A stretch of 64,000 nt of DNA from DGNJ01 sp002388905 (GCA_036843405.1 DAITSJ010000014.1:30746-94745); one strand, 5' to 3'; numbered from the stretch's first letter, positions 32,389 to 40,852 are shown. Translations and numbers: made by a program. Notes: generated from the letters alone by a model not told the origin.

Positions 32389-34023
32389 TCAGTCGTCCTT
32401 GTCGAGCCCCAGTTCCTCGAGAAGCCGGGCCCGCAGGTCCACTTTGCGAATCTTGGTGGCGGACATGGGCCACTCGGTCACGAACCGGACCAGTCGCGGG
32501 ACCTTGAAGGAGGAAATCTCACCCTTGCAGAAATCGATCAGTTCCTCTTCCGTGACACTCTCGCCCTGCTTGAGCTCGATGAATGCGGCGGGGACCTCGA
32601 CGAGCTTGGGGTCGGGAACGCCCACCACCTGGGCCACCTTCACGGCGGGATGGGAACTGAGGTAGTCCTCGATTTCCACGGCGGCGACATTTTCGCCACC
32701 GACCTTGAGGGTGTCCTTGATGCGGCCGTGAAAGTGGATATAGCCGTCCTTGTCGATGGACCCCAGGTCGCCGGTGTTGAACCAGTGGTTTTCGTCAAAG
32801 GCCTCGGCGGTTTTTTCCGGCGCATTCCAGTAGCCCTCGATCACGTATTCGCCGTGCAGCCAGAGCGCTCCGCGCTCCCCCGTAGGCAGTTCCTTCCCGG
32901 TTTCCGGATCCCTTATCTGGGCTGCCATGTCGCCCAGCGGCAGGCCGCTGGTGCCGATGCGCACTGACTGTTCCTGCTCGTGGTGGCACATGACCGGGAT
33001 GCCGGTGCACTCGGTGATCCCGTAGCAGTTGAGGATCTTGGCATTGGGCAGGATCGATTCCATCCGCTTCAGGGTATCCGGCGGCCCAACCATCAGCAGC
33101 CCGCGAATTTTTTGCAGTTTGCTCGCATCAAAGTCGGGATGGGTCAATATCTGCTGCCAGATCAGGTCGTAGGCGGGCCACGCGAAAGTGATATCTTCAT
33201 CGACCAGCTGTTGCAACGTCTGGTCGGCAGTGAAGTGCAGTTGGGACACAAAGGTCGATGTGGTGTGGAAAGAGGCGAGCATGGGCAGGGTGCTGCTGGC
33301 ATGGAACATGGGCAGGGCATTCCACACCCTGTCTCCCGGCACCAGACCCAGGTGGTCGGCCACTTCCTGGCTGATTTTGGTGAGTTGGTTGTGGCTTACC
33401 GGGCAGCCCTTGGGCATGGAGGTTGTGCCCGAGGTATACAGCATCTGGAGCTTGAGCGCCGGGGTTACCGCCTCCCGGGCCCGTTCCAGGTCATCGTCGC
33501 TGACAGAATCGCCGAAGCTGTCGAAGCCGGCTTCGGTAATCATGCCGCCGGCCCGGTCATCGCCCAACAGAACGATATTTTCCAGTTTCGGGGCAGCCGC
33601 GGCGCCCGGCGTTTCGCCAACTTCGGCGCCGGCCAGTTCCGGGAGCGCCTCGTTGAGGCGCTCGGTGTAATCCACGTGTTCGGCAACGATGTTATTGGTA
33701 AACAGGGCTTTCATGCCGGAGTCCGCGATAACGTGGCGCAACTCCCGGGCCCGGAACCGGTTGTTGATGGGCACGAAAAGGGCGCCGATGGTGGCGGATG
33801 CGAAAAAGACAGTGACGTGTTCGACACAGTTTGGCATCAGTACGCCCACCGTATCCCCCGGCTTGATGCCCATGCCCAGCATCGAGCGCGCTGTTGCCCG
33901 GACCCGGTCGGACAGCTGGCGGTAGGTGATTCGGGTGTTGGGGAATACCAGGGCCTCCGTGTCCGGGCTGCGCTCGACAGCGCGGCTCAACACTTGCGGC
34001 AGTGTCATTTCATGCGATGCCAT
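32389..34023 (-). CDS. AMP-dependent acyl-CoA synthetase/ligase, copy 2
   Basis: A 544-residue ANL ligase. LYTSGTTSMPKG (P-loop), YGITECTG (A5), NTGDLGSIDKDGYIHFHGR and LKVGGENVAAVEIED (A7-A8), and the C-terminal lysine in PMSATKIRKVDLR are all present. It closely resembles the ligase at 21826-23475. Two paralogues suggest activation of two related acids, for example side-chain and ring-derived acids (inference). GGAGG lies 5 nt before the ATG at 34023. It is divergent from the thiolase operon across a 347-bp intergenic region. Confidence 0.92.
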   Translation of the reverse strand: MASHEMTLPQVLSRAVERSPDTEALVFPNTRITYRQLSDRVRATARSMLGMGIKPGDTVGVLMPNCVEHVTVFFASATIGALFVPINNRFRARELRHVIADSGMKALFTNNIVAEHVDYTERLNEALPELAGAEVGETPGAAAAPKLENIVLLGDDRAGGMITEAGFDSFGDSVSDDDLERAREAVTPALKLQMLYTSGTTSMPKGCPVSHNQLTKISQEVADHLGLVPGDRVWNALPMFHASSTLPMLASFHTTSTFVSQLHFTADQTLQQLVDEDITFAWPAYDLIWQQILTHPDFDASKLQKIRGLLMVGPPDTLKRMESILPNAKILNCYGITECTGIPVMCHHEQEQSVRIGTSGLPLGDMAAQIRDPETGKELPTGERGALWLHGEYVIEGYWNAPEKTAEAFDENHWFNTGDLGSIDKDGYIHFHGRIKDTLKVGGENVAAVEIEDYLSSHPAVKVAQVVGVPDPKLVEVPAAFIELKQGESVTEEELIDFCKGEISSFKVPRLVRFVTEWPMSATKIRKVDLRARLLEELGLDKDD

Positions 34024-34099
34024 CTGTCCTCCAGAATGGTGTTTGTTGAATGGGTAAGGGCATGTTCCGGGATAATATCAACCGTTGTCCAACTATTCA

Positions 34100-34330
34100 C
34101 CTATCTTCCGGCAGCGGATTAAGGCGCCGCCTTAACCGAAGGTTGTGGTCGGGCCCCCGCGGCTATAAAATTGGGGGACTTTCTTCGGGTGTCCGGGTCG
34201 ACGCTTGTCGCACCGCGGGCCCGATGAGGATTCTAACCCCGTTGGTTTTAAGTCCAATGCCCGGCTATTGGCCCAGCCCCGGGCCGACAACCATTCGATA
34301 GGTGCATTCTGGAGTCGCCGGGCCCTATCC
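34100..34330. promoter_or_regulatory. Ligase/thiolase divergent intergenic region with half-sites and an inverted repeat
   Basis: The 347-bp gap 34024-34370 holds no gene. It contains half-sites CCTATCTTCC at 34100-34109, GATAGGTG at 34297-34304 (identical to the right arm at 8100-8107) and CCCTATCC at 34323-34330. A separate perfect inverted repeat TTAAGGC-GCC-GCCTTAA sits at 34119-34135, and a TATAAA -10-like hexamer lies near 34162. Confidence 0.4.
34119..34135. promoter_or_regulatory. Perfect inverted repeat, candidate operator
   Basis: TTAAGGC-GCC-GCCTTAA, 7-bp arms with a 3-bp centre, lies between the CoA ligase and thiolase genes. It is unrelated to the CTATC element. Size and symmetry suit a dimeric TetR- or FadR-like repressor, but none can be named. 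Confidence 0.4.
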
Positions 34331-34370
34331 TGCGAACGGGTAAATCTGTCTTTTTGATCTGGAGGTCACC

Positions 34371-35579
34371 TTGGCACAAGCATATATCTACGACCACGTA
34401 CGAACCCCGCGCGGTATCGGGCGCCCCAAAGGTTCGCTGCACGAAGTCTCCGCCTGCGAGCTGGCGACCCAGGTGCTGCGGGCACTGGCGGAGCGTTCGT
34501 CACTGGATACCGCCCTGGTCGACGACGTCATCCTGGGCTGCGCCCAGCCGGTCGGCGAGCAGGGTGGCAATATCGGCCGTGCCGCCGTAGTGAATGCCGG
34601 CTACGCCCAGTCCGTGGCCGGCCAGCAGGTGCACCGGTTCTGTGCCTCGGCCCTGGAGGCCATCAATAACGCCGCGGGCCAGATCATTGCCGGCGCGTCG
34701 GAGGCCGCCATCGGCGGCGGCGTCGAGTCCATGTCGCGCACCTATATGGGCGCCGACAGCGGCGCCTGGGTTGGCGACCCCTGGGTGGCTTACAAGAACT
34801 ACTTCACCCCTCAGGGTATCGGCGCCGACATCATCGCCTCCCTGGACGGCTTCAGCCGTGAGGATGTGGATACCTACGCGGTCCAGAGCCAGCAGCGCGC
34901 GGCCAGGGCCTGGGAACAGGGCTATTTCAGGGATTCGGTGATTCCGGTCAGGGATATCCTGGGCAAGGTACTGCTGGACCGGGACGAATACATGCGCCCG
35001 GAAACCACGGTGGAAGGGCTCGGTGACCTGAAGGCGTCTTTCGCCGATCTGGGTGCCAAGGCCGGTTTCGACACCGTGGCCATGTTCAAGTACCCCCAGA
35101 TCGAGTCAATGCGGCACGTGCATACCGCCGGCAACTCCAGCGGCATTGTCGACGGCTCCGCCGGCGTGCTCCTGGGCAGCGAGGAATTCGGTAACAAGAT
35201 CGGCCGTAAACCCCGGGCCCGTATCGTGGGTTTTGCCTCCATCGGCAGTGATCCCACCATTATGCTGGACGGCCCGGCGCCCTGTACCCGCAAGTTGCTC
35301 AAGCGCCTGGGTATGTCCATGGACGATATCGATCTGGTGGAAATCAACGAGGCTTTTGCATCCGTCGTCATGCACTATATGCGCGAGATGAACCTCGACC
35401 CGGACAAGGTCAACGTGAACGGCGGCGCCATCGCCATGGGTCACCCCCTGGGCGCCACCGGCGCCATGATCACGGGCACGCTCGTGGACGAACTGGAGCG
35501 CCGCGACCTCAATACCGGCCTGGTGACTCTGTGTGCGGGCAACGGCCTGGCCACGGCCACCATCATCGAGCGCGTTTGA
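34371..35579 (+). CDS. Thiolase (acetyl-CoA acyltransferase)
   Basis: A 402-residue degradative thiolase that cleaves 3-ketoacyl-CoA with CoA. The nucleophilic Cys91 is in VHRFCASALEAINNAAGQI, GGVESMS is at about 120, and the C-terminal NGGAIAMGHPLGATGA His and LCAGNGLATA Cys complete the site. The start is a TTG at 34371 with GGAGG at 34361-34365, 5 nt away. It is followed after 52 bp by the FadJ-like gene and then an acyl-CoA dehydrogenase, a complete beta-oxidation module. Confidence 0.93.
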   Translation: MAQAYIYDHVRTPRGIGRPKGSLHEVSACELATQVLRALAERSSLDTALVDDVILGCAQPVGEQGGNIGRAAVVNAGYAQSVAGQQVHRFCASALEAINNAAGQIIAGASEAAIGGGVESMSRTYMGADSGAWVGDPWVAYKNYFTPQGIGADIIASLDGFSREDVDTYAVQSQQRAARAWEQGYFRDSVIPVRDILGKVLLDRDEYMRPETTVEGLGDLKASFADLGAKAGFDTVAMFKYPQIESMRHVHTAGNSSGIVDGSAGVLLGSEEFGNKIGRKPRARIVGFASIGSDPTIMLDGPAPCTRKLLKRLGMSMDDIDLVEINEAFASVVMHYMREMNLDPDKVNVNGGAIAMGHPLGATGAMITGTLVDELERRDLNTGLVTLCAGNGLATATIIERV

Positions 35580-35631
35580 TCGCCAGCGACGAACGCTTTT
35601 CCATTCACGTGAAAGAAAACGGATTCAGCGC

Positions 35632-37779
35632 ATGAAAACCCTCAACGTGGAAGTCGGTGCCGACGGCATCGCCCTGATTACCATTAACGACCCCGACCGC
35701 TCGGTGAATGTGGTTACCGCCGAGTGGATCGACGAAATGTTCCAGGCCATCGACCAGGTGGGCAGCGATGACAACATCAAGGGCGTCATCCTCACCTCCG
35801 GCAAGCCCGCCTTCATGGCGGGGGCCGATCTCAAGTTTTTCCTGTCGCAGATGGAAGACAACATGTCCCTGGACGACGCCCTGGCATTCAGCCAGCGCGC
35901 CACGGAAATGCACCGGCGCATGGAAACCGGCGGCAAGCCCTGGGTGGCGGCCATCAATGGCTACGCCCTGGGCGGCGGCTACGAGTTGTGCCTGGCCTGT
36001 CATCGCCGCATTATCGTCGACGACCCCAAGGCCAACGTGGGCCTGCCGGAAGCCAATGTGGGCCTGCTCGCCGGTTCCGGCGGCACCCAGCGCCTGCCCC
36101 GCATCGTCGGTATCGAGAACTCCCTGCCCCTGGTTGTCGAGGGCAAGACCAAGAAGCCGGACGAGGCCCTGAAACTGGGCATGGTCGACGAGGTGGTGCC
36201 GGCGGATAAACTGATCGATGCCGCCCGGGCCTGGCTCGCCACCGACCCCGATCCGGTGCGCGTCTGGGACAAGAAAGGCTATCAACCCCCCGAGGGCATC
36301 GGCCTGCTCAACCCGAAAATCTCCGCCACCTACACCATGTGGGTGGCCCGCATCCAGAACAAGACCATGCGCAACTACCCGGCGCCCATCGCCAACCTGG
36401 ACGCCATTTTCGAAGGCATGGTCATGCCTTTCGACAAGGCCCTGGCTTACGAATCCAAGCGTTTTGCCCAGTTGGTCACCAGCCCGGAGGCGCGCAATAT
36501 CATCCGCACCAGCTTCGTCAACAAGGGGCTTGCGGACAAGCTGATTCGTCGCCCGGAAGGCTACGACAAGTACGATGTCAGGAAAGTGGGTGTGCTCGGT
36601 GCCGGCCTTATGGGCTCCGGTATCGCCCACGTATCCGCCAAGGCGGGGATCGATGTGGTCCTGCTCGACAACACCATCGAGCAGGCGGAAAAGGGCAAGA
36701 ACTACAGCGAGAAAGTCCTCAACAAGGCTATCGACAAGGGCCGCTCCACCCGTGAAAAAGCCGACGCCCTGCTGGCCCGGATTACGCCCACGGTGGACTA
36801 CGCCGACCTGGAAGGCTGCGACCTGATTATCGAGGCGGTATTCGAGGATATCGGCATCAAGGGCGAAGTCACGAAAAAAGCCGAGGGGGTGATTCCGGAA
36901 GGCGCCATCTACGCCAGCAACACGTCCACCCTGCCCATCACCGAACTGGCCAAAGCCTCCAAACGCCCGGACCGGTTTATCGGCCTGCACTTCTTCTCCC
37001 CCGTGGAGCGGATGCCCCTGATCGAGGTGATCAGCGGTAAGGATACCAGCGAGGAAACCCTTGCCCAGGCGCTGGACTACGTGGGCAAGGTGCGCATGAC
37101 ACCGGTGCTGGTCAACGATTCCCGCGGCTTTTATACCAGCCGGGTATTTCAGACCTTCATCCACGAAGGCATGAAAATGCTCGAAGAGGGTGTGGAGCCG
37201 GCGCTGATCGAGAACGCCGCCAAAATGGTGGGCATGCCCATAGGGCCGCTGGCGCTTACCGACGAACTGACCGTGGGCCTGCCCTGGAAGATCGTTCAGC
37301 AGTCCATCGAGGCGGAGGGCGACAAATACACGCTGCCCTGCGCCTATAACGTCATGAAGACCATGGTCGAGGACGTCAAGCGCAACGGCCGCCGTGACGG
37401 TGGCGGCTTCTATGACTATCCCGAAGCGGGTGGCAAGCATATCTGGCCGGGCCTTCGGGATCTCTACCCGGTGGCGGACGAGCAGCCGGACGCCGCGGAA
37501 ATCGGCAAGCGCTACCTGTACATTCAGGCGCTGGAAACCGCCCGCTGTCTGGAAGAAGGCGTGCTCACCGCGGCCATGGACGGGGATCTGGGTGCTATCC
37601 TGGGCTGGGGATTCCCCACCTATACCGGCGGCACCCTGTCGTTTATCGACACCGTGGGGATCCAACCCTTTGTGGCCGAATGCCAGTCTATGACAGAGAG
37701 TTACGGCGAGCGCTTCAAACCCTCCGAGTGGCTGCTCGAACGGGCCAAGCGGAACGAACCCTTTTACGCCGTCGAGTGA
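35632..37779 (+). CDS. Bifunctional enoyl-CoA hydratase/3-hydroxyacyl-CoA dehydrogenase (FadJ/FadB alpha-like)
   Basis: A 715-residue multifunctional beta-oxidation enzyme, a length typical of FadJ/FadB alpha chains. The N-terminal crotonase domain (about 1-190) shows FMAGADLKFFL, NGYALGGGYELCLAC and PEANVGLLAGSGGTQ with both catalytic glutamates. The dehydrogenase domain starts near residue 318 with VGVLGAGLMGSGIA and contains NTSTLPITEL and GLHFFSPVERMPLIEVI, with catalytic His and Glu. The frame is open to 35533 inside the thiolase gene. ATG 35632 is chosen because the protein there aligns with family starts. It works with the thiolase just upstream. Confidence 0.93.
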   Translation: MKTLNVEVGADGIALITINDPDRSVNVVTAEWIDEMFQAIDQVGSDDNIKGVILTSGKPAFMAGADLKFFLSQMEDNMSLDDALAFSQRATEMHRRMETGGKPWVAAINGYALGGGYELCLACHRRIIVDDPKANVGLPEANVGLLAGSGGTQRLPRIVGIENSLPLVVEGKTKKPDEALKLGMVDEVVPADKLIDAARAWLATDPDPVRVWDKKGYQPPEGIGLLNPKISATYTMWVARIQNKTMRNYPAPIANLDAIFEGMVMPFDKALAYESKRFAQLVTSPEARNIIRTSFVNKGLADKLIRRPEGYDKYDVRKVGVLGAGLMGSGIAHVSAKAGIDVVLLDNTIEQAEKGKNYSEKVLNKAIDKGRSTREKADALLARITPTVDYADLEGCDLIIEAVFEDIGIKGEVTKKAEGVIPEGAIYASNTSTLPITELAKASKRPDRFIGLHFFSPVERMPLIEVISGKDTSEETLAQALDYVGKVRMTPVLVNDSRGFYTSRVFQTFIHEGMKMLEEGVEPALIENAAKMVGMPIGPLALTDELTVGLPWKIVQQSIEAEGDKYTLPCAYNVMKTMVEDVKRNGRRDGGGFYDYPEAGGKHIWPGLRDLYPVADEQPDAAEIGKRYLYIQALETARCLEEGVLTAAMDGDLGAILGWGFPTYTGGTLSFIDTVGIQPFVAECQSMTESYGERFKPSEWLLERAKRNEPFYAVE

Positions 37780-37787
37780 GTGAAAAC

Positions 37788-37814
37788 GGCGGTAACCGGG
37801 TAGCGGTTACCGCC
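37788..37814 (+). other. Stable RNA hairpin between the FadJ-like and acyl-CoA dehydrogenase genes
   Basis: A perfect 10-bp stem GGCGGTAACC/GGTTACCGCC with a 7-nt loop starts 9 bp after the stop codon. No T run follows, so it is probably a mRNA stability or processing element rather than a terminator. Confidence 0.55.
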
Positions 37815-37856
37815 TGACGGCATTAATCAACTGACCGATTGTGGGAAGGCATCCAT

Positions 37857-39014
37857 ATGCAACGTTTCTTTTTTGAGTCCGAACACGAGTTGTTCCGCGA
37901 TTCCGTCCGCCGTTTTATGCAGAACGAGATCGCCCCCCATGCTGAAAAGTGGCGGGAGCAGGGCTGTGTGGACCGGTCGGCCTACACCAAGGCCGGCGAA
38001 CAGGGCTATATCGCCACCTGGGCCGACGAAAAATATGGTGGCGCCGGTATCGATGACTTTCGCTACGAGCAGATCATCATCGAGGAAAACATCATCAACG
38101 GCGATATCGGCTTTTATATCAACCTGCACGCGGACCTGGTTGCCCCCTATATTGCCAAGCTGGGCACTGACGAGCAGAAAGACCGCCTGATGCCGGGCAT
38201 CGTCAGTGGCGAAAAAATCCTCGCCGTGGCCATGACCGAGCCCGGTGCCGGCAGTGACCTGGCGGGCATGAAGTCCAAGGCCGTGGACAAGGGGGATCAC
38301 TGGGAGCTGAGTGGTTCCAAGACCTATATCTCCAACGGCCTGCTGGCGGATGTGGTTGTGGTGGCGGCCCGCACCAACCCCGACAACAAGTACGGTATCG
38401 GCCTGTTCCTGGTGGAAGCGGAGATGGAAGGCTTCGAGCGGGGCAAGCGCCTTTCCAAGATGGGGCTGTCCTCCCAGGATACCGCCGAGCTTTTTTTCGA
38501 CGGCGTCAAGGTGCCCAGGGAAAACCTGCTCGGGGAGCCTGAAGAGGGCTTCAAATACCTGACCCAGTTCCTCGCCCAGGAGCGGCTGGTTGCGGCAATC
38601 GGTTCCATGGCTGCGTGCCAGGCCGCCTTCGACCTGACCCTGGAGTACATTACCGAGCGCCGCGCCTTCGGCAAGCCCATCGGCGCCTTCCAGAACTCCC
38701 GGTTCAAGATGGCGGAAATGCGTACCCAGATCGATTCCGCCCAGGCGTTTATCGACCAGTGCGTGATGATGCTTAACGATGGCACCCTGACCGCCGAAGT
38801 GGCGTCGGAGACCAAGCTGCTGGCCACCGAACTTGAAGGCCGGGTTATGGATGAATGCGTCCAGCTTCACGGCGGCGCCGGCTATATGAACGAATACCGC
38901 ATCTGCCAGATGTACAAGGATGCACGGGTGACGCGGATTTTCGCCGGCACCAGCGAAATCATGAAAGAGATTATCGGCCGGGGCCTGGGCCTGGACGAGC
39001 GCAAGATGAAATAA
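37857..39014 (+). CDS. Acyl-CoA dehydrogenase
   Basis: A 385-residue acyl-CoA dehydrogenase. It has EHELFRDSVRRFMQNEIAPHAEKW at the N-terminus, AVAMTEPGAGSDLAGMKSKA for FAD and substrate binding, GSKTYISNGLLADVVVVAAR in the beta-domain, and the C-terminal LHGGAGYMNEYRICQMYKDARVTRIFAGTSEIMKEII with the canonical GTSEI. It is a more typical family member than the one at 29431. The frame opens at a GTG at 37839, but ATG 37857 with GGAAGG at 37842-37847 is more likely. It ends the thiolase unit, and a terminator follows. Confidence 0.93.
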   Translation: MQRFFFESEHELFRDSVRRFMQNEIAPHAEKWREQGCVDRSAYTKAGEQGYIATWADEKYGGAGIDDFRYEQIIIEENIINGDIGFYINLHADLVAPYIAKLGTDEQKDRLMPGIVSGEKILAVAMTEPGAGSDLAGMKSKAVDKGDHWELSGSKTYISNGLLADVVVVAARTNPDNKYGIGLFLVEAEMEGFERGKRLSKMGLSSQDTAELFFDGVKVPRENLLGEPEEGFKYLTQFLAQERLVAAIGSMAACQAAFDLTLEYITERRAFGKPIGAFQNSRFKMAEMRTQIDSAQAFIDQCVMMLNDGTLTAEVASETKLLATELEGRVMDECVQLHGGAGYMNEYRICQMYKDARVTRIFAGTSEIMKEIIGRGLGLDERKMK

Positions 39015-39050
39015 CCGGACTCCAGGCGCGGCGACTCCCGGTCGCCATAT

Positions 39051-39085
39051 AAAGCGGTATGGCTTCGCGGCCATGCCGCTTTTTC
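39051..39085 (+). terminator. Rho-independent terminator after the acyl-CoA dehydrogenase gene
   Basis: An 11-bp stem (AGCGGTATGGC/GCCATGCCGCT, one G-U pair) with a 6-nt loop is followed by five T. It closes the beta-oxidation operon just before the cassette region. Confidence 0.9.
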
Positions 39086-39566
39086 TTTGTCAAAACGGAA
39101 AGCTGGCCGGCAGCCCCATGTCGCCCGGGTGCTGCTTCCCGGACTAGTTGGTAAAGAGCCGAATCCAGTAGAGATTAGCCTTCCCGGTGCCGGTGCGCGG
39201 ACTATACTCTCGCAGCCGGATATCCCGGCGAGCCGACAAAAAAACGGACTGGCATAGACGCCTCCCTGCGCATATAAAGCAGATTATCTGTATACAATCT
39301 ACCTGGGTGTTGTGAAATCCGATGCGCGCTTTATACTGTGGCAAGTGCGCAATACCCACTGGCTGGAACTACGAATATATTAAAGTTCAATGAGTTACGG
39401 GCAGGCCTAGAAAAATAACAGGACCTCGTTATTTTAAATAATAGGAAAAACTCACTTTTTTCCGGAAGGAGTCGGGAATGTCGCAAAATTCTACGGTTAA
39501 TCAATCAATTACGCGTCGGTGCCGAATTGCGGATTCGGCAAAACGCGCATGCGTGATATACAAATG
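39086..39566. other. AT-rich leader region before the first integron cassette, no integrase
   Basis: The stretch has no credible long gene. It contains an 8-bp inverted repeat (AAAATAAC/GTTATTTT, 39412-39435) and a second inverted repeat GCCGAAT-TGCGG-ATTCGGC at 39521-39539, within 30 bp of the first cassette junction GTTATGTG at 39566. This is where an attI or a preceding, decayed attC would be expected. No integron integrase gene is visible on either strand. A weak minus-strand reading frame (39144-39359) has no recognisable features. Confidence 0.5.
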
Positions 39567-39639
39567 TTATGTGTTTTTAGGAGTGTCAAATGACTTCAAG
39601 GTCAGATCTGCAAGACTGGGTTGTCGAAGCCCTGCGTGA
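39478..39639 (+). CDS. Possible small leader ORF running into cassette 1
   Basis: An ATG at 39478 with AAGGAG at 39466-39471, 6 nt away, opens a 53-codon frame that crosses the cassette junction and ends inside the first cassette gene in another frame. The peptide begins MSQNSTVNQSITRRCR and matches nothing I know. It could be the stub of an interrupted gene, or a short leader that aids cassette translation, as described for small ORFs within attI1 of class 1 integrons (analogy only). It may also be chance. Confidence 0.3.
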   Translation: MSQNSTVNQSITRRCRIADSAKRACVIYKCYVFLGVSNDFKVRSARLGCRSPA

Positions 39640-39835
39640 GCTCGGCGGAAGAGGCTCCATCGTAGATGTTGCAAAACTACTATGGAGGGACCATGAGGGC
39701 GATCTAAAACGTTCTGGTGATCTTTTTTATACATGGCAATACGACATGCGTTGGGCATGTACAAAGTTGAGAGAATCTAAAGTTGTTTCACCAGCTGAAT
39801 CTTCCCCTAGAGGAATTTGGGTTTTGCAAAAATAA
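39590..39835 (+). CDS. Cassette 1: small winged-helix-like hypothetical protein
   Basis: An 81-residue protein (DLQDWVVEALRELGGRGSIV DVAK then LFYTWQYDMRWACTKLRE and a C-terminal GIWVLQK). The pattern of three helices followed by a beta-hairpin ending in GIW-x-L resembles the winged-helix N-terminal module of Mrr-type proteins, so nucleic-acid binding is possible. Similar small proteins are common integron cargo. AGGAG at 39579-39583 precedes the ATG by 6 nt. The attC begins 2 bp after the stop codon, as is usual for cassettes. Confidence 0.7.
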   Translation: MTSRSDLQDWVVEALRELGGRGSIVDVAKLLWRDHEGDLKRSGDLFYTWQYDMRWACTKLRESKVVSPAESSPRGIWVLQK

Positions 39836-39837
39836 GT

Positions 39838-39898
39838 CACAAAACAAGTGCAGGCAAAGCACGTTCCTGAGGTCGCGCCCCTGCTGCAGGCGTTATGC
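39838..39898 (+). other. attC site of cassette 1
   Basis: Left core CACAAAAC (39838-39845) and right core GTTATGC (39892-39898) flank an imperfect palindrome: AAC-AAGTGCAGGC on the left against GCCTGCAG-CAGGGG read from the right. The left core matches the complement of this cassette's own start at 7 of 8 positions. Confidence 0.75.
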
Positions 39899-39931
39899 AT
39901 GTATCGGAAACCTCCAATATTGGAAGTGTTT

Positions 39932-40213
39932 ATGGAAATTTTGACAATGGTCGCAATAGTGGCAGGGTTTCTTTCAGCGGCTTGCTGGCTGAGAGCAAGC
40001 ATAGTAAAAGTTACCCGTGAACAAGAGGTAAAGAAACGCAAAGCAAAAGCTGAGAAGAAAGGAGAAACACCAAATTTAGCTCGAGTCTCACTAGATGGTT
40101 GGGATATGTCGGGTACATTTCATGCTCAATCACGTTGGAACTCGATTGCAGCGGTAATGGCAGCCCTTTCAATTTCAGCGCAAGCGTTATCGCAATTACT
40201 GCAAAATGCATAA
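39932..40213 (+). CDS. Cassette 2: small membrane-anchored hypothetical protein
   Basis: A 93-residue protein with one N-terminal membrane helix (about residues 3-21, LTMVAIVAGFLSAACWL). A lysine-rich stretch (KKRKAKAEKKGE) and a C-terminal part with LDGWDMSGTFHAQSRWNSIAAVMAALSISAQALSQLL follow. Proteins of this pattern recur as integron cassette cargo, and their function is unknown. The frame is open to 39848, but ATG 39932 with GGAAG at 39922-39926 is preferred. The TAA stop lies within the attC left core GCATAAC, which is a hallmark of compact cassettes. Confidence 0.7.
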   Translation: MEILTMVAIVAGFLSAACWLRASIVKVTREQEVKKRKAKAEKKGETPNLARVSLDGWDMSGTFHAQSRWNSIAAVMAALSISAQALSQLLQNA

Positions 40214-40285
40214 CCATGCCATCAAATTCGCTCCTTTCTGTCGCCGGACCTCATTTCACTTGGCCGTTTATGGCGGGCGTTATGC
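40208..40285 (+). other. attC site of cassette 2
   Basis: Left core GCATAAC (40208-40214) and right core GTTATGC (40279-40285) are perfect complements. They enclose a 64-bp imperfect palindrome (CCATGCC... against ...GGCGGGC). The left core matches the cassette's own start at 39892. Confidence 0.85.
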
Positions 40286-40333
40286 CATCCAGTTCAACAA
40301 ACCATTAAGTTAGAACGTAGTAGAGGTAGAATG

Positions 40334-40834
40334 ATGAAAGTTCGAAGAAGTTTCGTGATGATTGCCGCTTGCGCGGGTTTGGTGGCATGCTCTGGTGACG
40401 ACCAGCCGAGGACGTTGACCCCTGAAGAAGTTGCTGAAAACAAGAGGCGGTATGAAGAGCAGCAGGCTAAGGAAGAAGCGCTGAAGCTGTCCATATTCGA
40501 AGCAAGCGACGAAAAGCTGAAACAGATGCTCGCCACTTGTAGAGAAATAATCGAAGAGTATGCAGATTCACGAAACAAAGGTCCATTTTCAAACTACATG
40601 ATCGATACCTATAGCTCTGACGTATATCAGTTTCCGGCAGGGCGGGACGCGTTAATGACTGACGAAGAGCGAATCCAGGCACTTAGAGAGTCAACTGACT
40701 ATATTTCATTCAATTCCGAATACGCCATACTTTCTACTTCAGATAGCTTCAGTGGCCCTCAAAAGTCCGTCGACAAGTATGAATGTGTCTTTGAGGAAGG
40801 ACCACGGGTATCGCGTGCTCGGAAATCGTATTAG
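40334..40834 (+). CDS. Cassette 3: lipoprotein of unknown function
   Basis: A 166-residue protein with a lipoprotein signal peptide (MKVRRSFVMIAACAGLVAC, lipobox LVAC). A coiled-coil-prone, Glu/Lys-rich helix (EEVAENKRRYEEQQAKEEALK) and a charged remainder with two further cysteines follow. It would be exported and lipid-anchored, probably to the outer membrane because residue +2 is Ser. No family recognised. ATG 40334 is preferred over the one at 40331 because AGAGG at 40322-40326 is 7 nt from it. It is carried by the third cassette. Confidence 0.75.
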   Translation: MKVRRSFVMIAACAGLVACSGDDQPRTLTPEEVAENKRRYEEQQAKEEALKLSIFEASDEKLKQMLATCREIIEEYADSRNKGPFSNYMIDTYSSDVYQFPAGRDALMTDEERIQALRESTDYISFNSEYAILSTSDSFSGPQKSVDKYECVFEEGPRVSRARKSY

Positions 40835-40852
40835 CTACCGATTGCGTAGAAG

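Noticed and set aside
35605..37665. 686-residue open frame on the minus strand
   Set aside because: It lies opposite the FadJ-like gene, whose two catalytic domains are intact, and it has the low-complexity composition of an antisense shadow.
39286..39304. LexA-like sequence CTGTATACAATCTACC
   Set aside because: Integron integrase genes often have LexA boxes, but the right half lacks CAG and no integrase follows.
39144..39359. 71-residue minus-strand frame in the cassette leader region
   Set aside because: It has no clear ribosome-binding site, no recognisable motif and unusual composition. It could be a gene remnant, but nothing supports that.
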